Origin: Aeromicrobium sp. Root236
Lineage (GTDB): Bacteria > Actinomycetota > Actinomycetes > Propionibacteriales > Nocardioidaceae
Reading direction: 5' to 3'
Assembly: GCF_001428805.1 (NCBI RefSeq)
Contig: NZ_LMIS01000001.1
Coordinates: forward strand, 2,612,452-2,676,451
DNA length: 64,000 nt
Below the pieces are notes generated by a model. The model saw only the letters and a program-made list of their open reading frames with translations, searched no databases and was not told the origin of the DNA. Positions 34,009 through 43,232 of the stretch are shown one piece after another; the first letter of the stretch is position 1; each line of letters starts with the position of its first letter. The translations under genes and the position numbers were made by a program.

Positions 34009-34847
34009 TGAGCGTCCTCACCGAGATCCGCACGTCGGCCGTCAAGTCCGGGCGCACGCGCCTGGAGACGATGGGCGACCAGCTGCTGTTCTACGCCCGC
34101 GCGCTGAGCTGGGTACCCAAGGTGGTGAGCAGCTATCGCAAGGAGGTCGCCAAGACGCTGGCCGAGGTCGTGTTCGGTGTCGGCGCCCTGTCCGTCATCG
34201 CCGGCACGGTGGGCGTCATCGCGTTCCTCGCCTTCTTCGCCGGCACCGAGGTCGGCCTCCAGGGCTACGCCTCGCTGAGCCAGATCGGCGTCGCCAAGTT
34301 CACGGCGTTCATCTCGGCCTACTTCAACACCCGCGAGGTGGCACCGCTGGTCTCGTCGATCGCCCTGGCGGCGACCGTCGGCTGCGGCTACACCGCCCGG
34401 CTCGGCGCGATGCGGATCTCGGAGGAGATCGACGCCCTCGAGGTCATGGGCGTCCCGTCGTTGCCGTTCCTCGTGACGACCCGCATGATCGCCGGCTTCA
34501 TCGCGGTGATCCCGCTCTACACCGTCGCACTGCTGGCCTCCTACCTCTCGCCGCGGCTCATCACCGTCATGATCTACGGCGAGTCGGCGGGCACCTACGA
34601 CCACTACTTCCGGCAGTTCCTGCCGCCCGTCGACATCCTGTGGTCGTTCGGCAAGATGCTCGTCCTGGCGATCGCGATCATCCTGATCCACTGCTACTAC
34701 GGCTACACCGCGTCGGGCGGTCCCGCCGGGGTCGGCCTGGCGGTCGGCAAGGCGATCCGCTCGTCGATCGTCACCGTCGTGGTCGCCAACTTCTTCCTGA
34801 GCTTCGCGATCTGGGGCTCGACGACGACCGTGCGGATCACGGGGTAG
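34008..34847 (+). CDS. yrbE4B: Mce4 ABC transporter permease YrbE4B
   Basis: A 279-residue MlaE-family permease, paralogous to YrbE4A: SEEIDALEVMGVPSLPFLVTTRMIAGFIAV is the conserved cytoplasmic loop and SGGPAGVGLAVGKAIRSS is near the C-terminus. The start overlaps the yrbE4A stop by one base (TGATG). It completes the permease pair of the Mce4 sterol uptake system. Confidence 0.93.
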   Translation: MSVLTEIRTSAVKSGRTRLETMGDQLLFYARALSWVPKVVSSYRKEVAKTLAEVVFGVGALSVIAGTVGVIAFLAFFAGTEVGLQGYASLSQIGVAKFTAFISAYFNTREVAPLVSSIALAATVGCGYTARLGAMRISEEIDALEVMGVPSLPFLVTTRMIAGFIAVIPLYTVALLASYLSPRLITVMIYGESAGTYDHYFRQFLPPVDILWSFGKMLVLAIAIILIHCYYGYTASGGPAGVGLAVGKAIRSSIVTVVVANFFLSFAIWGSTTTVRITG

Positions 34848-34849
34848 CC

Positions 34850-35992
34850 ATGCTGGTCAACCTCGTCCACGACACTCCCCGGGAGCACCGACGGCTCTGG
34901 CTCGCCGGTGTGACCTACCTCGTCTCGATCGCGCTGCTGATCGGGTTGTCGATCGCGATCTACGACAAGGCGTTCACCTCCAGCACCAACGTGACGGTCG
35001 TGGCCGATCGTGCCGGACTGCAGCTGGCGAGGTTCAGCGACGTACGCCTGCACGGTGCCCTCGTGGGCCACGTCAAGAGCATCGCGAGCGACGGCAAGCG
35101 GGCTCGCATCACGCTCGCGCTCAACCCCGACTCCGCGCGCACGATCCCCAGCAACGTCGAGGTGCAGATCCTGCCGACGACGCTGTTCGGCCGCAACTAC
35201 ATCGAGCTGATCCCGCCCAAGACCGGCACGGCAACAGGCCAGACCCTCCGCGACGGCTCGGTCGTCCCGCACGAGCGGGTCACGACCAACGTCGCGCTGC
35301 AGAGCATCCTCGCCAACCTCTTCCCGTTGCTGCGCTCCGTGCGGCCCGCCGACCTCAACGCGACGTTGTACGCCATCGCGCACGGCCTGCAGGGCAAGGG
35401 CGACCAGCTCGGCGACACGTTCGAGGTGCTGGACGACTACCTCAACCGGGTCAACGTCAAGCTGCCCACCCTCAAGAAGGACCTGTCGCTGCTGTCGGAG
35501 GTCTCCCAGACGTACGACCTGGCCGCACCCGACCTCATCCGGCTGCTGCGCAACGCGACCGTGACGGCCAAGACCCTGACCGACAAGCAGGGCCAGCTCG
35601 ACCGGGCGCTCGGCAGCATCACCGGGCTCGCCACGACCGCGCGCGTCACGCTGGCCGAGAACGAGAAGGCGTTGATCGCGCAGACCCAGTCGGGCCGTCC
35701 GCTGCTCAGGCTCCTCGACACCTACTCGCCGGAGCTCAAGTGCGTGCTGGTGGGTCTCGACCGGCAGCGGCCGAACGCCACCAACGTCTTCCAGGGCGGC
35801 ATCATCCACCAGACACTCGAGCTGGGTGCGCCTCAGCGCACCGCCTACACGGCGGCTGACGCACCGGAGTACGGCGAGGTCGGCCACGGTCCGTGGTGCC
35901 TCGGCCTGCCCGACAACTACAAGGTGCCGGCTCCGTTCCTGCCCCTCAAGGACGGCTCCAACAAGGACGATCCCGACGGCGGCATCAAATGA
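34850..35992 (+). CDS. mce4A: Mce4A, sterol importer MCE-domain subunit
   Basis: A 380-residue protein with one N-terminal membrane anchor (VTYLVSIALLIGLSIAIYDKAF, about 22-43), an MCE/MlaD beta-barrel domain (about 46-125, VRLHGALVGHVKSIAS and LFGRNYIELIPP), and a long helical needle-forming region. The ATG at 34850 follows the yrbE4B stop by 2 bases. MCE subunits A-F assemble into a hollow tube that carries lipid across the envelope. Confidence 0.92.
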   Translation: MLVNLVHDTPREHRRLWLAGVTYLVSIALLIGLSIAIYDKAFTSSTNVTVVADRAGLQLARFSDVRLHGALVGHVKSIASDGKRARITLALNPDSARTIPSNVEVQILPTTLFGRNYIELIPPKTGTATGQTLRDGSVVPHERVTTNVALQSILANLFPLLRSVRPADLNATLYAIAHGLQGKGDQLGDTFEVLDDYLNRVNVKLPTLKKDLSLLSEVSQTYDLAAPDLIRLLRNATVTAKTLTDKQGQLDRALGSITGLATTARVTLAENEKALIAQTQSGRPLLRLLDTYSPELKCVLVGLDRQRPNATNVFQGGIIHQTLELGAPQRTAYTAADAPEYGEVGHGPWCLGLPDNYKVPAPFLPLKDGSNKDDPDGGIK

Positions 35993-37056
35993 CAAGCCGT
36001 GACACGACGTTCGCCATCGCGGCGATCAAGCTGGGGATCTTCACGCTGGTCTCGGTCCTGGTGACCGCCGGCCTGGTCGTGATCATGGGCGGCTTCGGGC
36101 TCGGCTCCCAGGTCGAGTACAAAGCCGTGTTCACGAGTGCCTCGGAGCTGACCTCAGGTGACGACGTCCGCATCGCCGGCGTCATCGTCGGCAAGGTCAA
36201 GGACGTCAAGATCTACCACCGCGACCAGGCGCTCGTGACGTTCAAGGTCCAGGACGACGTCCCCATCACGGAGGACACCCACGCGAGCATCCGGTTCCTC
36301 AACCTGATCGGCGACCGCTACATGTCCCTGACGGAGGGCAAGGAAGGCGCGACGCGGCTGCGCCCCTCGGCGACCCTGCCGGTCGACCGCACCACCCCGG
36401 CGCTCAACCTGACGGAGCTCTTCCAGGGCTTCCAGCCATTGTTCGCGGCGCTGCGCCCCGAGGACGTCAACGAGCTGTCGCTCAACCTCATCCAGGTGCT
36501 CCAGGGTGAGGGCGGCACCGTGCAGCAGCTGCTGGCCAACACGGCGTCACTGACCGACACGCTGGCCGACCGCGACCAGCTCATCGGCGACGTGATCACC
36601 AACCTGAGCACCTTGATGACGACGGTCGACGACCACCACCAGCAGCTCGACGAGCTGTTGACGAGCATGCGCTCGTGGTTCGGCGACCTGTCCAAGGACC
36701 GCAAGGTCATCGGGTCGTCCCTGACCAACATCTCCGCGGTCAGCAAGTCGGTCGCCGACCTGCTGACCGACGGCCGGCCGCTCCTCAAGCAGGACGTCGC
36801 CCAGCTGCGGCGCCTCTTCACGGTGCTCGCGAAGCCGCAGAACAAGGCGTACCTCGACAAGACCCTCGACGAGCTGCCGTCGATGCTCGCCAAGCAGACC
36901 CGCATCGGTGTCTACGGGTCTTGGTACAACTACTACCTCTGTGAGTTCCACGGCGGCGTGGTCCTGCCGAGCGCGATCATGGACGCGATGCCGGCCGAGG
37001 CGCGCAAGCAGATGACGGACTTCACGATCTACAGCCAGGCAAAGAGGTGTCAGTGA
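35989..37056 (+). CDS. mce4B: Mce4B, MCE-domain subunit
   Basis: A 355-residue protein: N-terminal anchor (AIKLGIFTLVSVLVTAGLVVIM, about 12-33), MCE domain with DDVRIAGVIVGKVKDVKI and FLNLIGDRYMSLTEG, then alpha-helical repeats rich in Leu/Asp. It starts at the ATGA overlap with mce4A and ends SQAKRCQ. It is a component of the Mce4 sterol uptake tunnel. Confidence 0.92.
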   Translation: MTSRDTTFAIAAIKLGIFTLVSVLVTAGLVVIMGGFGLGSQVEYKAVFTSASELTSGDDVRIAGVIVGKVKDVKIYHRDQALVTFKVQDDVPITEDTHASIRFLNLIGDRYMSLTEGKEGATRLRPSATLPVDRTTPALNLTELFQGFQPLFAALRPEDVNELSLNLIQVLQGEGGTVQQLLANTASLTDTLADRDQLIGDVITNLSTLMTTVDDHHQQLDELLTSMRSWFGDLSKDRKVIGSSLTNISAVSKSVADLLTDGRPLLKQDVAQLRRLFTVLAKPQNKAYLDKTLDELPSMLAKQTRIGVYGSWYNYYLCEFHGGVVLPSAIMDAMPAEARKQMTDFTIYSQAKRCQ

Positions 37057-38048
37057 TGGCACGTCGCAATGACTCCCGCATCCTCCAGATCGGCATCATC
37101 TCCCTCGCGGTGCTGCTGCTCGTGATGGTCGCGTCGTTCAACCTGCAGAAGCTGCCCTGGCTGCGCGGCACGACCTATCACGCCGAGCTCACCGACGCGT
37201 CCGGCCTGCGCACGGGCAGCGAGGTCCAGGTCGCCGGCATCCGCGTCGGCCGGGTCAACAAGATGCGGATCGGCACCAAGAAGGTCATCGTCGACTTCGA
37301 CGTCTCGGGGGCGACCCTGGGCCGCTCGACGCGCGCCAGCGTCGAGGTCAAGAGCCTGCTGGGCGAGAAGTTCCTCAACATCAAGCCTCAGGGCAGCGGC
37401 ACGATGGCGGCCGGCGCGACGATCCCGTTGTCACGCACCGACGTCACGTTCGACATCGTCAGCACGCTGGGTGAGCTGACGACGCAGACCGAGCAGACCA
37501 ACAAGAAGAACCTCACGACAGCCCTCGACTCGCTCGCCGAGGTCGTGAACTCGGCGGCCCCCGAGGTGCACACGAGCTTCAGCGGACTGTCCCGCCTCTC
37601 CAAGACGATCGCGTCGCGCGACGAGGAGATCGAGAAGCTGCTGCAGCGCTCGAGCAACGTCACCAAGCTCCTCGACGAGCGCAAGGGCGACCTCGTGACG
37701 CTGATGAAGGAAGCCAACCTCGTCTTCCAGGAGCTGCAGGCGCGCAAGCAGACGATCCACGAGCTGCTCATCAACGCCAACAACCTGGCCGCCGAGCTGA
37801 AGGGCCTGGTCAAGGACAACCGCGAGCAGCTCAAGCCGACCCTCGACAAGCTCGAGAACGTGCTGTCGTTCCTGCACGCCCGCGAGGACCAGATCGAGAC
37901 GCTCGTCCACAACTATGGCCCGTACGTCAACATCCTCGGCAACATCGTCGGCAGCGGCCCGTGGTTCGACGCGTACGTCCCCAACATCACGGGCGTGTTC
38001 ACCGGCGAGTTCCTGCCGTCCAAGCCGAAGCCCGGGGGTGGCAAATGA
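37056..38048 (+). CDS. mce4C: Mce4C, MCE-domain subunit
   Basis: A 330-residue protein: anchor (IGIISLAVLLLVMVASFNL), MCE domain with SEVQVAGIRVGRVNKMRIG and SLLGEKFLNIKPQG, then coiled helices and a short Pro/Gly/Lys end (PSKPKPGGGK). I place the start at ATG 37056, which overlaps the mce4B stop (TGATG) and has AGAGG 8 bases upstream, rather than the GTG at 37047. Confidence 0.91.
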   Translation: MARRNDSRILQIGIISLAVLLLVMVASFNLQKLPWLRGTTYHAELTDASGLRTGSEVQVAGIRVGRVNKMRIGTKKVIVDFDVSGATLGRSTRASVEVKSLLGEKFLNIKPQGSGTMAAGATIPLSRTDVTFDIVSTLGELTTQTEQTNKKNLTTALDSLAEVVNSAAPEVHTSFSGLSRLSKTIASRDEEIEKLLQRSSNVTKLLDERKGDLVTLMKEANLVFQELQARKQTIHELLINANNLAAELKGLVKDNREQLKPTLDKLENVLSFLHAREDQIETLVHNYGPYVNILGNIVGSGPWFDAYVPNITGVFTGEFLPSKPKPGGGK

Positions 38049-39247
38049 GGGGCTTGAGCACGCGCATGCAGGTCGTCGGCGCAGCGGTCGTCGCGGCGAT
38101 GCTGCTGCTCGTCGCCTGGGTCGTCGTGCCCGGCGAGCCGTCGCGCACCGTCACGGTCCACTTCGATCGCGCGGTCGGCGTCTATCCCGGCACGCACCTG
38201 AGGATCATGGGCGTACGCGTCGGTGAGGTCACCTCGGTGGTCCCGGAGGGCAGCAGTGTCCGGGTCACGATGACGTACGACTCCGAGTACAAGCTGCCGG
38301 CCGACGCCAAGGCCGCGGTCGTGACCCCGACCCTCGTGGCCGACCGCTACGTCCAGGTCTTCCCTGCGTACTCCAAGGGCCCGGCGATGCCGGACCACGG
38401 CGACATCCCGCTCTCGCGCACCCAGACGCCGATCGAGCTCGACCGGATGTTCAAGTCGCTCGACGACCTCGCAGTGACCCTGGGCCCGAAGTCGGGGTCG
38501 ACCAAGGGCGCGCTCGACAACCTGCTGTCGGCCGGCGCCAAGGCGCTCGACGGCAACGGCGCTCTCGGCTCCAAGACGATCCGCAACCTGTCGAACGCCG
38601 CCGAGGTGTTCGCCGACAACCGCGGCCCGCTGTTCGACAACGTCCGAGCCTTGGCGCAGATCACCGACACGCTCGCCGAGAACGACACCACCGTGCAGAC
38701 GTTCGTCAAGGACTTGTCGTCCGTCTCGGGCCAGCTCGCGGGCGAGCGTGACGAGCTCAAGGACGTCCTGGCGTCGCTCGCCAACGTGCTCGGGACGGTG
38801 CAGGGCTTCGTGCACGAGAACCGCGCGACGCTCGGCAAGGACATCAACCTGCTGGGCAGCCTGCTCGAGCGGGTGGACCGGCAGAAGGACGCCCTCGGCC
38901 TCGTCGTCCAGAAGGGCTCGCTGGCGATGAGCAACCTGGCCCTCGCGTTCGAGCCGAGCACGGGCACGTACGGGTCCCGCGTGCAGATCGCACCGGGACT
39001 GCAGTTCCGTCCCGACCAGTTCCTGTGCCAGACGTTGGTCAACATCGGTACGCCCGAGGCGATCTGCTCGACCATCACCAACCTGCTCCAGCCGATCCTC
39101 CCTGCGACGTCGGGCAAGTCGGCGACGCCGCAGAAGCCGGCCGCGAAGCCCGACGCCACGGCGCCGGCGCCCACGCCGCAGCAGCCCTCGTCGGGCCCCA
39201 AGAGTGGCCTGCCGGCACTGCTCGAGCTGCTGGGAGGTGGCGCATGA
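38045..39247 (+). CDS. mce4D: Mce4D, MCE-domain subunit
   Basis: A 400-residue protein: anchor (VVGAAVVAAMLLLVAWVVV), MCE domain with THLRIMGVRVGEVTSVVPEG and TLVADRYVQVFPAY, helical region, and a Pro/Ala-rich disordered tail from about residue 355 (KPAAKPDATAPAPTPQQP) ending in a hydrophobic LPALLELLGGGA. It has ATGA overlaps on both sides within the mce4 operon. Confidence 0.91.
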   Translation: MRGLSTRMQVVGAAVVAAMLLLVAWVVVPGEPSRTVTVHFDRAVGVYPGTHLRIMGVRVGEVTSVVPEGSSVRVTMTYDSEYKLPADAKAAVVTPTLVADRYVQVFPAYSKGPAMPDHGDIPLSRTQTPIELDRMFKSLDDLAVTLGPKSGSTKGALDNLLSAGAKALDGNGALGSKTIRNLSNAAEVFADNRGPLFDNVRALAQITDTLAENDTTVQTFVKDLSSVSGQLAGERDELKDVLASLANVLGTVQGFVHENRATLGKDINLLGSLLERVDRQKDALGLVVQKGSLAMSNLALAFEPSTGTYGSRVQIAPGLQFRPDQFLCQTLVNIGTPEAICSTITNLLQPILPATSGKSATPQKPAAKPDATAPAPTPQQPSSGPKSGLPALLELLGGGA

Positions 39248-40572
39248 GGAAGCTCCGACTCGGCGCCGTCATGGGCACGCTGCTGGCGCTCCTGCTCAGC
39301 GGCTGCGGCTTCAGCGGCATCTACGACGTCCCGCTGCCCGGCAACAAGGTCAACCACGACAACGGGTTCACGGTCAAGGCCGACTTCGCCGACGCGCTCA
39401 ACCTCGTCCCGCGTTCCTCCGTGATGGTCGGCGACGTGCCGGTGGGCCAGGTCGAGTCGGTCACCCGGGTCGGCTGGCACGCCCGTGTCACGATGCTGGT
39501 CCGCAAGGACGTCATCCTGCCTGCCGACGCCGAGGCGCAGATCCGTCAGACCAGCCTGCTCGGCGAGAAGTTCGTCGCGCTGTCCGCGCCTCCGGCCGAT
39601 CCCGAGGGCAAGCCCGCCGCCACCGAACGGCTCGGTCCCAACGACCTCATCCCCATCGCTCGCACGGGCCGCAACCCTGAGGTCGAGGAAGTCCTCGGCG
39701 CCCTGTCACTCGTGCTGACGGGCGGTGGCGTCGGCCAGATCCAGAGCATCACCCACGAGCTCAACAAGATGATGGACGGTCGTACGGGCAAGATCCGCGA
39801 CGTCCTGGGCCAGGTCGGCACCCTCGTCAGGACGCTGAACTCGCAGAAGGGCGACATCGTCCAGGCGATGGAGTCGATCAACGGGCTCAGCAGCACCCTC
39901 GTCGCCGAGAAGCAGACCATCGGCGACGCCCTCGACGCCGCCGGCCCTGCGATCAACGTCCTGCGCGAGCAGCACACGCAGCTGGTCAAGATGCTGTCGG
40001 AGCTAGACAGCCTCGGCGACGTCGGCACCCGCGTGATCAACGAGACCAAGGACGACCTGATCGCGGAGCTGGCCCACCTCGAGCCGGTCCTCCGCGAGCT
40101 GTCCGACACCGGCGACTCGCTCGTACCGGGTCTCGTCGCCGCCGCCAGCTACCCGTTCCCCATGGACGCGGCCGCCGCCATCAAGGGCGACTTCGCCAAC
40201 GTCGTGTTCAAGCTGCAGATCAAGCTCACCCCGGTCAGCGAGGGCGGCCTGATCCCGACGACCCTGCAGGACGTCGTCACGTTGTGCCGCGCCACACCGC
40301 TCGCCCCGATCTGCTCACCCGCAGGCGATGCCGTGGAGCAGCTGTGCTCGGTGCTCGGCTCGCTGCCGCTCTGCAAGGACACCGATGCCAGCGAGGTCGC
40401 CGCCGCGTTGGCCAACCTCGAGAAGGGCTCCGGCACCAAGAAGCCGCCCGCCTCGTCGGGCTCCCCGGACAAGCCGGGCACCACGACACCCACGCCGGGG
40501 GCAACCGGCGGCGGTTCGGGCGGGACGCTGGCGCAGCTGCTCGAAGGACTGCTGGGAGGCGGATCGTCATGA
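39244..40572 (+). CDS. mce4E: Mce4E, lipoprotein MCE-domain subunit
   Basis: A 442-residue protein with a lipoprotein signal: MRKLRLGAVMGTLLALLLSG then the lipobox Cys21, as expected for the E (Lpr) subunit of actinobacterial Mce operons. The MCE domain has SSVMVGDVPVGQVESVTRV and SLLGEKFVALSAPP; Cys residues in CRATPLAPICSP and LCSVLGSLPLC may form disulfides. The C-terminus is Pro/Thr/Gly-rich and ends LAQLLEGLLGGGSS, echoing the Mce4D tail. Confidence 0.92.
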   Translation: MRKLRLGAVMGTLLALLLSGCGFSGIYDVPLPGNKVNHDNGFTVKADFADALNLVPRSSVMVGDVPVGQVESVTRVGWHARVTMLVRKDVILPADAEAQIRQTSLLGEKFVALSAPPADPEGKPAATERLGPNDLIPIARTGRNPEVEEVLGALSLVLTGGGVGQIQSITHELNKMMDGRTGKIRDVLGQVGTLVRTLNSQKGDIVQAMESINGLSSTLVAEKQTIGDALDAAGPAINVLREQHTQLVKMLSELDSLGDVGTRVINETKDDLIAELAHLEPVLRELSDTGDSLVPGLVAAASYPFPMDAAAAIKGDFANVVFKLQIKLTPVSEGGLIPTTLQDVVTLCRATPLAPICSPAGDAVEQLCSVLGSLPLCKDTDASEVAAALANLEKGSGTKKPPASSGSPDKPGTTTPTPGATGGGSGGTLAQLLEGLLGGGSS

Positions 40573-41702
40573 GGCGAGGCATCAAGGTCAGGCTCATCGC
40601 GTTCGTGCTCCTGAGCGCGCTCGGCACGCTCTACATCGGCGCGTCCTACCTCGGCTTCGTCGACCAGGCACTGGGCCGCGGCTACACGGTGCACGTGCTC
40701 CTGCCGAGCTCCGGCGGCCTCTACGAGGGCAGCGAGGTCACGTATCGCGGCGTCAGGATCGGCAAGGTCGCCAAGATGGACGTCGACAACGACGGCCTGA
40801 AGGTCGACCTCGCGCTCGAGCACGGCACCAAGGTGCCGGTCGGCTCGCCGGTGTTCGTGCACAACCTCAGCGTCGTGGGGGAGCAGTACGTCTCGTTCGA
40901 GCCGACCTCCAAGAAGGGCCCCGTGCTCAAGGACGGCGACACGGTGCACGGCACCAAGGAGAGCCTCCCGCTGGGTGAGGACGTCCTCCTGCAGGACCTC
41001 AGCCACTTCGTCTCGAGCCTCGACGGCAGCGAGCTCAACACCGTCGTCACCGAGCTCGGCACGATGTTCCGCGACAACGCCAGCCCGATCCGGTCCATGG
41101 TGGACAGCGCGCAGGAGTTCATCGAGTCGGCCGCGGCCAACGAGTCGGCGACGATGGACCTGCTGGACAACGCCCAGACCGTCCTCCAGACCCAGCAGGA
41201 CCACTCGGCCGAGATCCGCTCGTTCGCCCGCGACCTCTCCGCCCTGACCGGTACGCTCGCGGCCTCGGACAGCGACATCCGGCGCATCCTCGCCAAGGGT
41301 GGCCCAGCCGCTGACGAGCTGAGGAGGTTGGTGAGCACGCTGCGCACTGAGCTGCCCCCGGCCCTCAAGCACCTGACGAGCGTCACCGAGGTGCTCGACG
41401 CCCGGCTGCCCGCCCTCGAGCAGCTGCTCGTCACGTTCCCGCGACTGATCGCGGCCGGGCCGTCGGCGCTGACCCCCGGCGACCAGAAGTTCGGCCGGGT
41501 CAACCTCAACCTCAACCAGAGTCCGGCCGCGTGCACCGAGGGATACCTGCCTCCCGGACAATGGCAGCCAACGTCGAAGGAGAGCTTCTTGCCGTACTAC
41601 CCGGCCGAGTGCGCGTCCGGCCCACCGGTGAACATGCGTGGCATGAAGTACGCGCCCGACCCGATCGACTGGAAGAAAGAGCTCGCTGGGGGCGACGAGT
41701 GA
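40569..41702 (+). CDS. mce4F: Mce4F, MCE-domain subunit
   Basis: A 377-residue protein: anchor (RLIAFVLLSALGTLYIGASYLG), MCE domain with SEVTYRGVRIGKVAKMDVDN and SVVGEQYVSFEPTS, then a helical needle region and a Tyr/Pro/Cys-containing C-terminus (YLPPGQWQPT, YYPAECASGPP) typical of F subunits. It is the last of the six MCE subunits; ATGA from mce4E and GTGA into the next gene. Confidence 0.92.
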   Translation: MRRGIKVRLIAFVLLSALGTLYIGASYLGFVDQALGRGYTVHVLLPSSGGLYEGSEVTYRGVRIGKVAKMDVDNDGLKVDLALEHGTKVPVGSPVFVHNLSVVGEQYVSFEPTSKKGPVLKDGDTVHGTKESLPLGEDVLLQDLSHFVSSLDGSELNTVVTELGTMFRDNASPIRSMVDSAQEFIESAAANESATMDLLDNAQTVLQTQQDHSAEIRSFARDLSALTGTLAASDSDIRRILAKGGPAADELRRLVSTLRTELPPALKHLTSVTEVLDARLPALEQLLVTFPRLIAAGPSALTPGDQKFGRVNLNLNQSPAACTEGYLPPGQWQPTSKESFLPYYPAECASGPPVNMRGMKYAPDPIDWKKELAGGDE

Positions 41703-42205
41703 GCCGTACGTCCGTGGTCAACGCGGTGCTCGGCGTGGTCCTGGTGGTGTTGTGCGCGTGGCTGGTGGTGTTCGTCGTGAGCGGTGACAAGGCTGCCCCG
41801 GGCACGACACCCGCGGAGTCCGTGGCCTCGGAGTACTCCGACATCACGCGGGCCGCGCGCGCCGAGACGATGGCATTCCTCTCGGTCGACCACAAGAAGA
41901 TGGACGAGCTGACCGCTCGCGTCCTCGAAGGTGCCGCCGGGACGTTCAAGAAGCAGTACCAGTCGTCCGTGAAGTCGCTCAAGGACACCGCGATCGCCCA
42001 GGAGTCGATCTCCAAGGGCAGCGTCAACGAGATCGGGCTGAGCGAGGTCGACTCAGACGCCGCGACGGTCTTCGTCGCCGCGGCCAGCAAGGTGCAGAAC
42101 AAGGGCACCAAGGGCAAGGTCGAGGACCGGGCCTGGCGGATCAAGCTCTCCATGGTCAAGCAGGGCGACCGTTGGCTCGTCTCCCAGCTCGAGTTCGTGG
42201 GCTGA
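41699..42205 (+). CDS. Mce-associated membrane protein (Mas4A-like)
   Basis: A 168-residue protein from a GTG that overlaps the mce4F stop. One N-terminal membrane segment (AVLGVVLVVLCAWLVVFVV, about 9-27) is followed by an SnoaL/VirB8-like extracytoplasmic domain ending WRIKLSMVKQGDRWLVSQLEFVG, the usual end of Mce-associated proteins. Such proteins stabilise the Mce complex in mycobacteria. Confidence 0.87.
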   Translation: MSRTSVVNAVLGVVLVVLCAWLVVFVVSGDKAAPGTTPAESVASEYSDITRAARAETMAFLSVDHKKMDELTARVLEGAAGTFKKQYQSSVKSLKDTAIAQESISKGSVNEIGLSEVDSDAATVFVAAASKVQNKGTKGKVEDRAWRIKLSMVKQGDRWLVSQLEFVG

Positions 42206-42206
42206 C

Positions 42207-42980
42207 ATGGCGAAGGTGAAGCGCGACGAACGCGTCTGTCCGTTCTGCGCCGAGACGATCAAGGCGTCGGCGATCCGCTGCCGCTTCTGCCACTCGGACG
42301 TGACCCCGTTGGTCGAGCCCGAAGCGGCTGCGAAACCGCAGGTCAGGTCCCGGCCCAAGGCGCGAGCGGCCGCCGTCGAGCCGCCCGAGGCCGATGAGCC
42401 GGAGACCGAGGAGGCGGACGAGGCCGAGGCGTCCACGGCGTCGCCGAGAGCCCGGCTCGCGACCCTCTCGCTCCACCAGCGGCTGACCGTCGTGCTGGCC
42501 CTGCTCGTCGCGCTGGCCGCCGCGGGCGTCGGCACGATGTGGTGGCAGGCCGAGCATGGCTCCGCCACGGTCGCGCCCGGCGGCACGCTGGTCGGCGAGG
42601 ACGCCCGCACCGAGGTGCTGGTCGCCGGCGCCGATCTCGCGCAGCGCACCCTGTCGTACGACTACAAGACGCTGGCCAACGACATGGAGGTCGCCCGCGC
42701 CCGGATGACGCCGTCGTTCCGCAAGCAGTACGACTCCACGATGGCCGAGGTCCGCGCCAACACGACGAAGAACAAGATCGTGCTCCAGACCGTGGCCGTC
42801 TCGTCCGCGATCATCAGCGCGACCGAGCACAAGGCGAGGGTCCTAGTGTTCGTCAACCAGACCACGACCGCCGGCACCGGCAAGAACGCCAACCAGCAGG
42901 CCCTCCAGAGCAGCCTCGTCATCACGCTGACCCGAGGCGGCGGCGACTGGGCCATATCCAAACTGAAGATGCTCGGCTAG
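42207..42980 (+). CDS. Mce-associated protein with N-terminal zinc ribbon
   Basis: A 257-residue three-part protein. Residues 10-27 form a zinc ribbon (CPFCAETIKASAIRCRFC). A Pro/Glu-rich acidic linker (about 35-80) leads to one membrane segment (LTVVLALLVALAAAGVGTMWW, about 92-112), and the outer domain ends LVITLTRGGGDWAISKLKMLG like the preceding Mce-associated protein. The ribbon would sit in the cytoplasm. It is last in the mce4 operon, one base after its neighbour's stop, and ends just before operator 42983. Confidence 0.85.
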   Translation: MAKVKRDERVCPFCAETIKASAIRCRFCHSDVTPLVEPEAAAKPQVRSRPKARAAAVEPPEADEPETEEADEAEASTASPRARLATLSLHQRLTVVLALLVALAAAGVGTMWWQAEHGSATVAPGGTLVGEDARTEVLVAGADLAQRTLSYDYKTLANDMEVARARMTPSFRKQYDSTMAEVRANTTKNKIVLQTVAVSSAIISATEHKARVLVFVNQTTTAGTGKNANQQALQSSLVITLTRGGGDWAISKLKMLG

Positions 42981-42982
42981 GC

Positions 42983-42996
42983 TAGAACACGTTCTA
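42983..42996. promoter_or_regulatory. KstR-type operator 9
   Basis: TAGAACACGTTCTA, a full consensus match with extended symmetry CTAG..CTAG, starts 2 bases after the mce4 operon's last stop and precedes fdxD, giving fdxD-hsd4A its own regulated promoter. Confidence 0.92.
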
Positions 42997-43031
42997 GTTC
43001 TGGTCCTGTGAAGCGAGGAGGCGGATCGCTG

Positions 43032-43232
43032 ATGGCAAGGGTTGAGGTCGATTTCGACGCGTGTGAGTCGAACGCCCTGTGTGAGGCAATGGCACCCGAC
43101 ATGTTCTTCGTCGACGACGACGACCTGCTGCAGGTCGAGGACCCGACGGTGACGGACGACAACCGGTCGCGCGTCGAGCGCGCCGTGGCCTCCTGCCCCA
43201 AGTCGGCGCTGCGCATCGTGGACGGCGCATGA
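43032..43232 (+). CDS. fdxD: Ferredoxin FdxD, [3Fe-4S] type
   Basis: A 66-residue acidic ferredoxin with Cys11, Cys17 and Cys55 (CESNALC...ASCPKSALR), the three-cysteine pattern of [3Fe-4S] ferredoxins that serve actinobacterial P450s. ATG 43032 has GAGGAGG upstream at 43015-43021; a GTG at 43008 is less likely. It is first gene after operator 42983 and could deliver electrons to CYP125. Its stop overlaps the start of the second MSERQ leader frame (ATGA). Confidence 0.9.
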   Translation: MARVEVDFDACESNALCEAMAPDMFFVDDDDLLQVEDPTVTDDNRSRVERAVASCPKSALRIVDGA

